DNA of 64,000 nucleotides from Mesorhizobium sp. YIM 152430 (GTDB taxonomy: Bacteria; Pseudomonadota; Alphaproteobacteria; Rhizobiales; Rhizobiaceae): contig NZ_JARGES010000056.1 of NCBI RefSeq assembly GCF_029210365.1, positions 186,001 through 250,000 of the forward strand. Direction: 5' to 3'. A program made the position numbers and the translations under genes. This document shows, piece after piece, positions 46,513 to 59,897 of the stretch. Under the pieces are notes generated by a model. That model was given only the letters and a program-made list of their open reading frames with translations. It made no database searches and had not been told where the DNA came from. Positions within the stretch are counted from its first letter, which is position 1, and every line of letters starts with the position of its first letter.

Positions 46513-47319
46513 ATGGCAGAAAAAGCCACTTTCGACGACAAGCGTCTCGCAGACCTCGACGGCTTTACCGTCGTCATCGACCCTGAGCGTCAACGAGCCG
46601 ACATCACGCTGGACCGCCCGCCCTATAACGTCGTCTCGATGATGGCGCGCGACCAGCTTCGCCTCGTCTTCGAATCGCTCGAAGAAGACGATCGCGTGCG
46701 TATTATCGTCGTCACCGGCGCAGGCGATCATTTCTCCTCCGGCGGCAACATCAAGGGCTTCCTCGAGGCGAGCCCGGAGCACGTCTCAAAGCTCGCCTGG
46801 AACATCGCCGCGCCCGCACGCTGTTCCAAGCCGGTGATTGCGGCCAATCGCGGCTATTGCTTCGGGGTCGGCTTCGAACTGTCGCTCGCCTGCGACTTCC
46901 GCATCGCGACCGATACCACGCGCTATGCCTTGCCCGAGCAGAAGCTCGGCCAGATTCCCGGCTCGGGCGGTTCGGCCCGCCTCCAGAAGATGGTCGGCGT
47001 CACACGCACCAAGAACATCGTCATGCGCTCCATGCGCATCACCGGACAGCAGGCCTATGACTGGGGCATCGCCTCCGACGTCGTCGCCGACGCCGATCTG
47101 GAGAAGGCCGTCGATGCCCTGGTCGAAGAACTGCTCGCTTTCTCGCCGATCGCCCAGCGCACTGCCAAGAAGCTTCTCAACGACACCGACGATGCGCTGC
47201 TCAGCACCGCGATCGAACTGGAGGGGCACTGCTACAGCCGCCTCCGCCAGTCCGACGATTTTCGCGAAGGGGTCAACGCCTTCCACGAAAAACGCGCTGC
47301 CGTGTTCGTCGGCCGCTGA
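46513..47319 (+). CDS. Crotonase/enoyl-CoA hydratase family protein, likely 2-oxoglutaryl-CoA hydrolase
   Basis: This 268-residue crotonase-fold protein has the oxyanion-hole segments AGDHFSSGGNIKGF (near 75-88) and NRGYCFGVGFELSLACDFRIA (near 115-135). In the furoate pathway the equivalent gene, hmfE, encodes the enzyme that releases 2-oxoglutarate from its CoA ester. That assignment is from gene order, since the crotonase fold covers many reactions. ATG 46513 is used because it follows AAGGA; an in-frame ATG at 46492 overlaps the ligase stop and would add seven residues. Confidence 0.82.
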   Translation: MAEKATFDDKRLADLDGFTVVIDPERQRADITLDRPPYNVVSMMARDQLRLVFESLEEDDRVRIIVVTGAGDHFSSGGNIKGFLEASPEHVSKLAWNIAAPARCSKPVIAANRGYCFGVGFELSLACDFRIATDTTRYALPEQKLGQIPGSGGSARLQKMVGVTRTKNIVMRSMRITGQQAYDWGIASDVVADADLEKAVDALVEELLAFSPIAQRTAKKLLNDTDDALLSTAIELEGHCYSRLRQSDDFREGVNAFHEKRAAVFVGR

Positions 47320-47325
47320 CACCGA

Positions 47326-47360
47326 GGCCAGACCCGCAGAGGTCTGGCCTTTCTTGATTT
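47326..47360 (+). terminator. Rho-independent terminator after the crotonase gene
   Basis: GGCCAGACC (47326-47334) and GGTCTGGCC (47341-47349) form a perfect 9-base stem around a 6-base loop, followed by TTTCTTGATTTT. This should end or strongly reduce transcription of the five enzyme genes before the transporter gene. Confidence 0.8.
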
Positions 47361-47396
47361 TGCCGCGAGAGGGGCGGCCACAATGGGAGGAAATTC

Positions 47397-48662
47397 ATGA
47401 CCACGGACGCTAAACGCATCATCGAACCGGCACCCGGATTTGCCTCAGGCTTGCGGGACCTGCCGAAGCATATCAACGTCAAGTCATGCAGCGCCGGCCT
47501 GGTCGCCGCTATCTTCGGCTGTTCCGGCCCGGCCCTGATCGTGATCGGCGCAGCCAACGATGGCGGCCTAACAAATGGCCAGACTGTTGCATGGCTGTTT
47601 GCGATATATTTTCTAGGTGGGCTCATCAGCCTGTTTCTGGCGCTGAGATACAAGCAGCCCATCACCGGCGCCTACTCGATCCCCGGAGCGGCGCTGGTTG
47701 CTGGCTCGCTCGCCACCTTCTCCTTCGACCAGGCGGTCGGCGCCTTCATCATGGCCGGGGCAATCGTGCTCTTTCTCGGTGTGTCGGGCCTTGTCGGCAA
47801 GGTGATGCGCTGGATACCGATGCCGATCGTCATGGCCATGATTGCAGGGGCGTTGATGCGGTTCGCGACGGGCGCGGTCGGCTCGCTTGGGACCGCACCG
47901 CTCATCGCGGGCGCGGCCATCATCGCCTTCTTCGTCTCAATGCGAATGACAAAGACGATCCCGCCTGTGCTCGCGGCACTGATTGCCGGCCTGATCGCGG
48001 CTTTCGCAACCGGTTCGATTGGTGGAGCCGGAACCGATATCGCGTTTGTGTTTCCCCAGTTCACTGCCCCCACCTTCACGATCGACGCTTTCCTTGCGAT
48101 CTCTGTTCCGCTGGCACTGCTCGTCATCGGTGCAGAGAATGCTCAGGCGACGGGCGTGCTCATGGCCGAAGGCTACAAGCCGCCTATCAATATGATGACG
48201 GTGATATCGGGCGTCGGCGGTGTCGCAGCAGGCCTTCTGGGCGGGCACAATGCCAACATCGCCGGTCCAATGACCGCTATCTGCTCCTCCGAGCAGGCAG
48301 GTGAGAACAAGGAAGGACGCTACGCCGCCACCGTCGTGAATGGTGTTCTGTTCGGCACCTTCGGCATTGTCGCAGGAGTCGCCGTGCCGATCGTAATGTC
48401 CCTGCCTGGCGCATTGATCGGTACGGTTGCTGGGCTGGCGATGATCGGGGTGCTTCTTGCCGCGCTTCAGAACGCATTTGGACGGTCGCTGGGCAACCAG
48501 ACCGGCGCATTTGTGGCGCTTGCCGTGTCGCTTTCCAACATCTCGTTATTGGGGATCAGCGCTCCCTTCTGGGCTCTCGTGGCTGGCGTAGCCGTCTCCG
48601 CCGTCGTTGAACGACACGCGTTGACAGCGACAAGAGATGAGAGTGCAGCACGCACCAGCTAA
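47397..48662 (+). CDS. BenE-type benzoate/aromatic acid symporter
   Basis: This 421-residue membrane protein with about 12 helices belongs to the BenE benzoate:H+ symporter family. The family's N-terminal GLRDLPKHINVKSCSAGLVAAIFGCSGPALIV stretch, the GAYSIPGAALV motif and GVLMAEGYKPPINMMTVISGVGG near 260 are present. It follows the putative furoate genes after a terminator, so it probably imports the aromatic or furanic acid that the operon consumes. GGGAGG precedes the ATG. Confidence 0.88.
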   Translation: MTTDAKRIIEPAPGFASGLRDLPKHINVKSCSAGLVAAIFGCSGPALIVIGAANDGGLTNGQTVAWLFAIYFLGGLISLFLALRYKQPITGAYSIPGAALVAGSLATFSFDQAVGAFIMAGAIVLFLGVSGLVGKVMRWIPMPIVMAMIAGALMRFATGAVGSLGTAPLIAGAAIIAFFVSMRMTKTIPPVLAALIAGLIAAFATGSIGGAGTDIAFVFPQFTAPTFTIDAFLAISVPLALLVIGAENAQATGVLMAEGYKPPINMMTVISGVGGVAAGLLGGHNANIAGPMTAICSSEQAGENKEGRYAATVVNGVLFGTFGIVAGVAVPIVMSLPGALIGTVAGLAMIGVLLAALQNAFGRSLGNQTGAFVALAVSLSNISLLGISAPFWALVAGVAVSAVVERHALTATRDESAARTS

Positions 48663-48679
48663 GGCGTCTCGTGTCCTAT

Positions 48680-48706
48680 TGCGTCTGGCCGATTGGGCCA
48701 GACGCA
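48680..48706 (+). terminator. Terminator-like hairpin after the transporter gene
   Basis: TGCGTCTGGCC (48680-48690) and GGCCAGACGCA (48696-48706) make a perfect 11-base stem with a 5-base loop, 18 bases after the benE-type stop. Only a short T-rich tail follows (GGTTTCTG), so the hairpin is strong but the terminator is imperfect. Its stem core GTCTGGCC also occurs in the terminator at 47326. Confidence 0.6.
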
Positions 48707-48749
48707 GGTTTCTGCAAATATGCGAAACTGCGCTAAGTCTTTGAAAGGA

Positions 48750-48824
<75 letters not shown>

Positions 48825-48919
48825 ATCCGACGAGGCGCATACACCATAGAAGCCGGCACATCGTCAATAGGTTTCGGGAGCCAAAATGCGGCGCCCGCGC
48901 CTGACGCAGCGCAAGGCGG

Positions 48920-49282
48920 TCAGGCGGCCTGCAACATCTTCTCGACCTCATTGACGAGATCGCGCAGATGGAAGGGCTTCGACAGGACCTTGGCGTCCTT
49001 CGGCGCCTTGGAATCGGGATTGAGCGCAACCGCGGCGAAGCCGGTGATGAACATCACCTTCAAATCGGGATCGATCTCGGTCGCGCGGCGCGCCAGTTCG
49101 ATGCCGTCCATCTCGGGCATCACGATGTCGGTCAGCAGCAGCGAGAACGGCTCCTCGCGCAGCCGCTCATAGGCGCTCGCCCCATTGTCGTAGTCGATCA
49201 CGTCATAGCCGGCGCGTTCCAGCGCCTTGACGAGGAAGCGACGCATGTCCTCATCGTCTTCCGCGAGCAGAATTCTTGCCAT
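48920..49282 (-). CDS. cpdR: Single-domain response regulator CpdR
   Basis: This 120-residue protein is a receiver domain only. It has the acidic pocket LLAEDDED (residues 5-12), the phosphoacceptor Asp in LLLTDIVMPEMDG (about 51-52), Thr in MFITGF near 80 and Lys in LSKPF near 102. CpdR of Caulobacter and rhizobia delivers ClpXP to cell-cycle substrates when unphosphorylated. ATG 49282 gives the family length; the longer in-frame start at 49432 is rejected. It is divergent from the N-formylglutamate amidohydrolase gene, a conserved pairing in this order. Confidence 0.92.
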   Translation of the reverse strand: MARILLAEDDEDMRRFLVKALERAGYDVIDYDNGASAYERLREEPFSLLLTDIVMPEMDGIELARRATEIDPDLKVMFITGFAAVALNPDSKAPKDAKVLSKPFHLRDLVNEVEKMLQAA

Positions 49283-49471
49283 ATGAGCGTCCGGAACCCT
49301 TTTCTCGAACCGGCACGAAAGCCGATTCACCCTCTCGATCGTATATGCCTTCGACATGGTAAATATCAAGTGAATGGCGTCTTTGCGGCCCGCCGCGTCA
49401 CGGCTGGACAGGACGCGGCCGCAGTGGCACATCAGGCATCAGGAAGGACGTGCGAGCGCGAAAAGGCGTCA

Positions 49472-50359
49472 ATGACCGAACATCCCGATTTTTCCACGTC
49501 TGCGCCTTTCGAAGTCGCGCGGCCCGAGCGCCAGACGGTCCCCTTCGTCTTCAACTCTCCGCATAGCGGCTCGGCCTATCCGCAGCGCTTCCTCGACATG
49601 GCGCGGCTCGACCCGCACGCGATCCGAAGATCGGAAGACTGCTTCGTCGACGACCTCTTCGCCGGTGTGACAACGCTCGGAGCGCCGCTCCTCAAGGCGA
49701 ATTTTCCGCGCGCCTATCTCGACGTGAACCGCGAGCCCTGGGAACTCGATCCGCGCATGTTCGCAAGCCCCCTGCCCCCCTATGCGAACACGCGCTCGGC
49801 GCGCGTGGCGGGCGGACTCGGCACCATTCCCCGCCTTGTCGGCGAGGGGCAGGAAATCTATGGATCCAAACTGCCGCTGGAAGAGGCGGTCGGCCGAATC
49901 GAGCGCATCTACAAGCCCTATCACGACCAGTTGCGCGCCCTGATAAGCGCGACACACAGGGCGTTCGGCGTCGCCGTCCTCATCGATTGCCACTCGATGC
50001 CGGCGACGATCCGCCTGCCCGAGACGCGCATCCGTCCCGACTTCATCATCGGCGACCGCTTCGGCATGTCGTGCCGCTCCGACCTGTCGGAGGCGGCGAT
50101 CGCGCACCTGGCCAGTCGCGGCTACATGGTCGCCCACAACAAGCCCTATGCGGGCGGCTTCATCACCGAGCATTACGGCCGTCCGGCGCGCGGCATCCAC
50201 GCGCTTCAGATCGAGATCAACCGCAGCCTTTACATGGACGAGGACAAGCTGACGCCGAATGCCGGCTACGACCAGCTTCGCCACGACTTGGCCGAACTCG
50301 CCGCCTGCCTGATCGACCTCTTCGCGCCGCCGGCGGAACTGCCCGTCGCGGCCGAATAG
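49472..50359 (+). CDS. N-formylglutamate amidohydrolase family protein
   Basis: This 295-residue protein belongs to the HutG-like N-formylglutamate deformylase family. Recognisable segments are FVFNSPHSGSAYP (about 24-36), RSEDCFVDDLF near 50, ANFPRAYLDVNREPWELDP near 73-91 and IDCHSMPA near 172, with the His, Asp and Glu residues that bind zinc. There are no other histidine-catabolism genes here, so the physiological substrate is uncertain. AAGG lies upstream of ATG 49472; the longer frame to 48968 runs through cpdR on the other strand and is not used. Confidence 0.88.
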   Translation: MTEHPDFSTSAPFEVARPERQTVPFVFNSPHSGSAYPQRFLDMARLDPHAIRRSEDCFVDDLFAGVTTLGAPLLKANFPRAYLDVNREPWELDPRMFASPLPPYANTRSARVAGGLGTIPRLVGEGQEIYGSKLPLEEAVGRIERIYKPYHDQLRALISATHRAFGVAVLIDCHSMPATIRLPETRIRPDFIIGDRFGMSCRSDLSEAAIAHLASRGYMVAHNKPYAGGFITEHYGRPARGIHALQIEINRSLYMDEDKLTPNAGYDQLRHDLAELAACLIDLFAPPAELPVAAE

Positions 50360-50361
50360 CC

Positions 50362-50440
50362 AAAAAAAAGACCGCCCTTGCGAGCGGTCCGAGTCCAGGG
50401 AGGAAACGCCCAAGGAGGGCATTGACGGGCGAGCCCGCCG
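50362..50440 (-). ncRNA. mmgR: MmgR (alpha-r8/suhB-type) small RNA
   Basis: A minus-strand transcript of about 79 bases is predicted. Its promoter has -35 TTGACA (50474-50469) and -10 TAATCT (50452-50447) with a 16-base spacer. The RNA would hold two CCUCC-rich anti-Shine-Dalgarno stretches (CCTCCTTGGGCG and TTTCCTCCC) and end in the hairpin GACCGC/GCGGTC followed by eight T residues. This layout, and the location directly upstream of an inositol-monophosphatase-family (SuhB-like) gene, match the conserved rhizobial sRNA first catalogued as suhB RNA and later named MmgR, which affects polyhydroxybutyrate accumulation in Sinorhizobium. Confidence 0.88.
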
Positions 50441-50446
50441 ATATCG

Positions 50447-50474
50447 AGATTATGCTGCATTGCACAATTGTCAA
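50447..50474 (-). promoter_or_regulatory. Sigma-70-type promoter of the sRNA
   Basis: On the minus strand a consensus TTGACA (50474-50469) is separated by 16 bases from TAATCT (50452-50447). It points away from the hisN gene and fits transcription of the sRNA that terminates at 50362. Confidence 0.75.
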
Positions 50475-50525
50475 GCGGGCTGGAAATGCCTATTGCGCGA
50501 TCGCCGCAATGCGCAGGAGCACCCG

Positions 50526-51299
50526 ATGAGCGTTTCGCCCCAATTCTTCCGCCAACTCGCGGCCGAGGCGGCAAGCCAGACGCTGCCACGCTTTCGCAGG
50601 CCGCATCAGGTGGCAAACAAGCTCGCCGGCGGCTTCGATCCCGTAACGGAGGCGGACCGCGAGGCCGAACGGGCGATCCGCGATCTGATCGGCCGCGAAT
50701 TTCCCGAGCATGGCCTTTTGGGCGAGGAGTTCGGCCCGGAGAAACTCCCCAATCGCCATTGCTGGGTGATCGACCCGATCGACGGCACGCGGGCCTTCAT
50801 CTCCGGCCTGCCGCTCTGGGGCACGCTGGTCGGACTTCTGGAAGATGGCGATGCCGTCGCCGGCATGATGAGCCAGCCTTTCACCGGCGAGCTCTTCTAT
50901 GCAGCCGGTGGCGAGGCGCACTACGAAGGTCCGGGCGGGCCGCGAGTGCTCAAAGTGCGGACGACCCGCGACCTGCGCCACGCGACGCTCTGCACGACCA
51001 CGCCGTCGCTCTTCCTCGACGACGCCCGCAGCAGCTACGACCAGCTCGAGACGGCGGTGCAACTCGCCCGCTACGGCACGGATTGCTACGCCTATTGCAT
51101 GTTGGCCGCCGGGCAGGTCGATCTCGTGGTCGAAACCGGCCTTCAGTCCTATGACATCGTGGCCTTGATCCCGATCATCGAGGCGGCGGGCGGCGTGGTC
51201 ACCTCACGCGACGGCGGTCCGGCGGAAGCCGGCGGGTTCGTGGTGGCGGCGGCGACGCCGCAACTGCACGCGGCGGCGCTGGATTTGCTGAACGGCTGA
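50526..51299 (+). CDS. hisN: Inositol monophosphatase family, likely histidinol-phosphatase HisN
   Basis: This is a 257-residue Mg-dependent phosphatase of the IMPase fold. Metal-ligand motifs are GEEFG (near residue 67), [13 protein letters not shown] (near 80-92) and the C-terminal [18 protein letters not shown] near 213-230. The [13 protein letters not shown] active-site loop fits the HisN subgroup that completes histidine synthesis in alphaproteobacteria, although SuhB-like activity is possible. AGGAG precedes ATG 50526. It is convergent with gltD with no spacer. Confidence 0.87.
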   Translation: MSVSPQFFRQLAAEAASQTLPRFRRPHQVANKLAGGFDPVTEADREAERAIRDLIGREFPEHGLLGEEFGPEKLPNRHCWVIDPIDGTRAFISGLPLWGTLVGLLEDGDAVAGMMSQPFTGELFYAAGGEAHYEGPGGPRVLKVRTTRDLRHATLCTTTPSLFLDDARSSYDQLETAVQLARYGTDCYAYCMLAAGQVDLVVETGLQSYDIVALIPIIEAAGGVVTSRDGGPAEAGGFVVAAATPQLHAAALDLLNG

Positions 51300-52757
51300 C
51301 TACCGCGGCAGAACCGTCGTTCCCATCAGATCCCTGTCGATCGCGTGCGCGGCCTGGCGGCCTTCGCGGATCGCCCAGACGACCAGCGACTGGCCGCGGC
51401 GGACGTCGCCGGCGATGTAGAGCTTGTCGATATTGCTCCTGTAGTCGACGTCGTTCGCCGTGACATTGCGCGAGCCGCGCTTGTCGGTGACGGTGGCGAG
51501 GCGCTCGCCGAGCTGATCGGTCAGGCCGCCCACCAGCGGGCCGGCGAAGCCGATGGCGATGAAGGCGAGATCGGCCTTGATGACGAATTCGGTTCCGGCG
51601 ATCGGCTTGCGCTTCTCGTCGACCTCGCAGCACTTGACGCCGGTAAGGTTGCCGTCCTCGTCGCCGACGAATTCGAGCGTCGCGACCTGGAACTCGCGGT
51701 CGGCGCCCTCGGCCTGGCTGGACGAGGTGCGCATCTTGGTCGCCCAGTAGGGCCAGACGGTCAGCTTGTCTTCCTTCTCGGGCGGCTGCGGGCGGATGTC
51801 GAGCTGGGTGACGCGCACCGCGCCCTGGCGGAACGACGTGCCGACGCAGTCCGACGCCGTATCGCCGCCGCCGACGACGACGACATGCTTGCCCCCTGCG
51901 AGAATGGGGGCGGCCGGCCAGGCGCGCGACTGGATGTCCTCGCCGCCGACACGCCGGTTCTGCTGGACGAGATAGGGCATCGCGTCATGGACGCCGTGGA
52001 ACTGGCGGCCGGGAATGCCGGCCGGGCGCGGATTTTCCGAGCCGCCGCAGTAGAGCACCGCGTCGAACTCCGCCGCCAGTTCGTCGAGCGTCCTGTCGGT
52101 GCCGATGTCGACGCCGCAATGGAAGGTGACGCCCTCGCCCTGCATCTGCTCGACGCGCGCGTCGATATACTTCTTCTCGATCTTGAAATCGGGAATGCCG
52201 TAGCGCATCAATCCGCCGGGCTTGGATTCGCGCTCGAAGACGTGGACGTCATGGCCGACCCGGCCGAGCTGCTGGGCAGCGGCCATGCCGGCCGGACCGG
52301 AGCCGATGATCGCGACCCGCTTGCCGGTCTTTTGCGAGGCCGGTTGCGGACGGATCAGGCCCTTCTCATACGCCTTGTCGGCGATCGCCTGCTCGACCGT
52401 CTTGATGGCGACGGGGATGTCTTCCAGATTCAGCGTGCAGGCTTCCTCGCAGGGCGCGGGGCAGATGCGGCCGGTCCATTCGGGGAAGTTGTTGGTCGAG
52501 TGCAGGTTGCGGATCGCCCCGTCCCAGTCCTTCTGATAGACGAGGTCGTTCCAATCCGGGATCTGGTTGTGGACGGGACAGCCGGTCGGCCCGTGACAGA
52601 ACGGGATGCCGCAATCCATGCAGCGCGCGGCCTGTTTCTCGACCTCCGGCTCCGACATCGGAAGCGTGAACTCCCGGAAATGGCGGATGCGGTCCGACGC
52701 CGGCTGGTACTTGTGAACCTGCCGGTCGATTTCGAGAAAGCCTGTTACCTTGCCCAT
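51300..52757 (-). CDS. gltD: Glutamate synthase (NADPH) small subunit
   Basis: This is the 485-residue beta subunit that passes electrons from NADPH through FAD and [4Fe-4S] clusters to GltB. The N-terminal Cys motif [16 protein letters not shown] is near 42-57, and further cluster cysteines are in [12 protein letters not shown] near 98-109. The FAD site [18 protein letters not shown] is near 150, and a second nucleotide site, [14 protein letters not shown], is near 290. It is separated from gltB by the vapBC pair on the same strand, with nine bases between vapC and its start. Confidence 0.95.
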   Translation of the reverse strand: MGKVTGFLEIDRQVHKYQPASDRIRHFREFTLPMSEPEVEKQAARCMDCGIPFCHGPTGCPVHNQIPDWNDLVYQKDWDGAIRNLHSTNNFPEWTGRICPAPCEEACTLNLEDIPVAIKTVEQAIADKAYEKGLIRPQPASQKTGKRVAIIGSGPAGMAAAQQLGRVGHDVHVFERESKPGGLMRYGIPDFKIEKKYIDARVEQMQGEGVTFHCGVDIGTDRTLDELAAEFDAVLYCGGSENPRPAGIPGRQFHGVHDAMPYLVQQNRRVGGEDIQSRAWPAAPILAGGKHVVVVGGGDTASDCVGTSFRQGAVRVTQLDIRPQPPEKEDKLTVWPYWATKMRTSSSQAEGADREFQVATLEFVGDEDGNLTGVKCCEVDEKRKPIAGTEFVIKADLAFIAIGFAGPLVGGLTDQLGERLATVTDKRGSRNVTANDVDYRSNIDKLYIAGDVRRGQSLVVWAIREGRQAAHAIDRDLMGTTVLPR

Positions 52758-52765
52758 TTCAGTTC

Positions 52766-53188
52766 CTACTCACGTTCCGCGGCCGTATTCCGCAGCCAGT
52801 TTTCAATCTTCAGTCCCGGCACGCGCGAAAACTCTCCTACGTTGGCCGTAACTAGTGTCGCATCTATCGCGAGAGCGTGAGCGGCGATGAACAGATCGTT
52901 TGGACCGATAGGTCGTCCCTGCTTCTTGAAGCCTGCGCGCAGCACGCCGTAATGGCGATCCGCAGGAGCTTTGAGAGGCAGTATTTGCATCGTACCGAGC
53001 AACCTTCGCATCCGCGTTGTCAGGCGCTCGCTCAATTTCTGTTCCAGACCGAACTCGATCTCAGCGCTGACGACGACGCTTATCGCAACATTGTCCATTC
53101 CTACTTCCGCGATCTTGCACGCCACGCGGCCTTTCGGATCCGCGACAAGTTCAGATACCGCATTCGTATCGAGCATGTAGAACGTCAT
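52766..53188 (-). CDS. vapC: VapC-family PIN-domain toxin
   Basis: This is a 140-residue PIN-domain ribonuclease. The acidic active site can be assigned to Asp7 in MLDTNAVSEL, Glu43 in SAEIEFGL, the Asp in GPNDLFIAAHAL (about 98) and a C-terminal TANVGEF. Such toxins cleave tRNA or rRNA and are neutralised by the VapB protein encoded just before. The start overlaps the vapB stop by an ATGA junction. The pair sits inside the gltB-gltD operon. Confidence 0.9.
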   Translation of the reverse strand: MTFYMLDTNAVSELVADPKGRVACKIAEVGMDNVAISVVVSAEIEFGLEQKLSERLTTRMRRLLGTMQILPLKAPADRHYGVLRAGFKKQGRPIGPNDLFIAAHALAIDATLVTANVGEFSRVPGLKIENWLRNTAAERE

Positions 53189-53451
53189 AATTTGACGTCA
53201 TCAAGCGGAAGCAAATCCTCGTCCGTGATCTCCGGCATCCAATCAGCCTCAGGTAGCGGCTCCATGCTCTCAAGTAACTCCAGCAACGTCTGTTTGCGTG
53301 CTACGGGCTCCAGCAGCAGTTTCCCGTTGCCCGCAGACGTAATGAGCACCTCGTCTCCCTCGAACTCGAATTCTTTCGGGATGCGAACGGCCTGGCTGCG
53401 ACCGTTACGAAACAGACTTGCCTTCCGGATTTCCCTGTCATGCGCATTCAT
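53185..53451 (-). CDS. vapB: VapB-family antitoxin
   Basis: This 88-residue antitoxin has an N-terminal AbrB/SpoVT-like DNA-binding domain (KASLFRNGRSQAVRIPKEFEFEGDEVLI) and an acidic C-terminus (ESMEPLPEADWMPEITDEDLL) that would bind the toxin. GGGAGG precedes ATG 53451; the in-frame extension to 53493 lies in the operator and is not used. A palindrome just upstream is the likely autoregulatory site. Confidence 0.9.
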   Translation of the reverse strand: MNAHDREIRKASLFRNGRSQAVRIPKEFEFEGDEVLITSAGNGKLLLEPVARKQTLLELLESMEPLPEADWMPEITDEDLLPLDDVKL

Positions 53452-53466
53452 TGTGTGCCTCCCATT

Positions 53467-53493
53467 CTTGGCATATGCCAAGACATATGCCAA
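53467..53493 (-). promoter_or_regulatory. vapBC operator palindrome
   Basis: CTTGGCATATGCCAAG at 53467-53482 is a perfect 16-base palindrome, directly followed by a second half-copy CATATGCCAA (53484-53493). It ends 15 bases upstream of the vapB start. Its position and form fit the VapB binding site for autoregulation, and it also lies just after the gltB stop. Confidence 0.75.
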
Positions 53494-53517
53494 AAGGCCC
53501 GGAATATCAATTATCGC

Positions 53518-58230
<4,713 letters not shown>

Positions 58231-58684
58231 GATCGTCTCTCCGTCGAGCCCGAAATCGGGGCGGTCGTCTCGTCCTCCAGGTCCACCGTCCGGCAAACCC
58301 AATGTGCAGTCGCGGCAAATATGTCGAAGGGCCAGTTCACCGACCGCGAAACGGCTTCGTGCCGACAGGTCGGCGCATGGCCGATACATCGTGCCAAGCG
58401 GCGGTGTCGGCATCCGGGCGCCCGCAGTGATCTTATTCCGCCTGGGACCGGATCGGCAAACCGCAAATAAGACAGCAATGCTGTCCTAAATTCCGTATGC
58501 CAGAAATCAAAAGCCCGCACAAGATGCAAGTGCAAAAAATTGAGGCGCCTTGCGAAACATTATTTCGCTCTGGCGTTGTGGCTTGCAATCTTCGCAAACC
58601 ACCTTCGCATGTGCGGCATGTGGCCCTTGTCAGCCGGCGCCCGACCTGATTTCTGGGGCGGCCACTCAAAGGAATCCGTCCGAC
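58231..58684. other. Intergenic region between gltB and ltaE with a 15-base palindrome
   Basis: This 454-base divergent spacer holds no gene that I can support. A perfect palindrome GACAGCAATGCTGTC lies at 58471-58485, flanked by ATAA on the left and CTAA on the right, giving an extended near-dyad. It is about 240 bases upstream of gltB and 200 bases upstream of ltaE and could be an operator for either. The bases 58500-58560 are relatively AT-rich and probably contain promoter elements. Confidence 0.5.
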
Positions 58685-59728
58685 ATGTATTTCGCTTCCG
58701 ACAATTGGGCCGGCGCCCATCCCGTCATCGCCCGCAATCTCGTCACCCGTTCTGCCGGTTTCGCGCCCGCCTATGGAGCCAGCGATCTCGACAAGGCGAT
58801 CGACGAGCGCTTTTGCGAAATCTTCGAACGTGACGTCGCGGTCTTCTTCGTCGGCACCGGCACGGCGGCGAACTCGCTCGCGCTGACGGCTTTCGACCGC
58901 GCGGGCGGCGTCTCTTTTTGCCATCGCGAGGCGCATGTGATCGCCGATGAGTGCGGCGCACCGGAATATTTCATGGGCGGCTCGCGGCTTCATGCCGTCG
59001 ATGGTCCGCTGGGGAGGATGGAAATCGAAAGACTGAAGGCCGCGATCGAGCGTTTCCCGCCGGCCTTCGTCCATGGCGGACGCCCTGCCGCCGTCACCAT
59101 CACTCAGGCAACAGAGGTCGGGACGGTCTATTCTCTCGCGCAGATCGACGCGATTTCGGTGCTTGCGAAGGAGCACGGCATTCCGCTGCACATGGACGGC
59201 GCGCGCTTCGCCAACGCGCTCGTCTCGCTCGGTGTCTCGCCTGCGGAAATGACCTGGAAGCGCGGCGTCGATGTCCTTTCCTTCGGCGGCACCAAGAATG
59301 GCTGCTGGTGCGCGGAAGCCGTCGTCTTCTTCGATCCCGACGCGGCGAAGGATTTCGCCTTCGTGAGAAAGCGGGCTGCCCAACTCTATTCCAAATCGCG
59401 CTTCATAGCAGCGCAGTTCGAGGCTTATTTCGCCGATGATCTGTGGCTGGAGACGGCGCGCCATTCGAACGCGATGGCGGCGCGGCTCGCCGGTCATTTC
59501 ACCACCTCTCCCAACGCAAGGCTGGGCTGGGCACCGGAAGCCAACGAGGTTTTTCCGGTTCTCGGCAAGGGTCTGGTCGACGAAATGAAGGAGAAGGGTG
59601 CCGTTTTTTATGCATGGCCGACGCCAGCCGGCCTCGATGTCGGGCCGGACGAGACGCTATGCCGCTTCGTGACGAGCTTTGCGACCAACGAGGCGGATGT
59701 GGACGAGATCGGCAAGCTGATCGCGTGA
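58685..59728 (+). CDS. ltaE: Low-specificity L-threonine aldolase
   Basis: This is a 347-residue PLP enzyme that cleaves L-threonine (and allo-threonine) to glycine and acetaldehyde. It has the fold type I beta-eliminating lyase features FVGTGTAANSLAL (near 55), SFCHREAHVIADECGAPEYF (near 75-95), the MDGARFANALV segment with the PLP-contacting Asp near 170 and the PLP Lys in SFGGTKNG near 205. ATG 58685 starts the conserved region. A strong terminator follows the gene. Confidence 0.9.
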   Translation: MYFASDNWAGAHPVIARNLVTRSAGFAPAYGASDLDKAIDERFCEIFERDVAVFFVGTGTAANSLALTAFDRAGGVSFCHREAHVIADECGAPEYFMGGSRLHAVDGPLGRMEIERLKAAIERFPPAFVHGGRPAAVTITQATEVGTVYSLAQIDAISVLAKEHGIPLHMDGARFANALVSLGVSPAEMTWKRGVDVLSFGGTKNGCWCAEAVVFFDPDAAKDFAFVRKRAAQLYSKSRFIAAQFEAYFADDLWLETARHSNAMAARLAGHFTTSPNARLGWAPEANEVFPVLGKGLVDEMKEKGAVFYAWPTPAGLDVGPDETLCRFVTSFATNEADVDEIGKLIA

Positions 59729-59775
59729 TGGCACGCTAATTCAGCGATTCGTGATTTTGACGCGAGAAAGAACGG

Positions 59776-59803
59776 ATGCCGGCGTGAGAATGCCGGCATT
59801 TTT
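59776..59803 (+). terminator. Rho-independent terminator after ltaE
   Basis: ATGCCGGC (59776-59783) and GCCGGCAT (59792-59799) pair perfectly around an 8-base loop and run into TTTTT. It separates ltaE from the bufferin-type operon, so that operon must have its own promoter in the 95 bases that follow. Confidence 0.85.
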
Positions 59804-59897
59804 CGTATCCGCTCGTTGATTTCCCAGTGATCGGCCGCTCCGCCATGGTCTTCCGGCCGGCAACAAGCCGGACGAACATCCAAGGGAGCATCATCCA

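Noticed and set aside
50362..50389. Hairpin read as a plus-strand terminator for the N-formylglutamate amidohydrolase gene
   Set aside because: The A-run precedes the stem on the plus strand; only the minus strand has the T-run, which fits termination of the sRNA.
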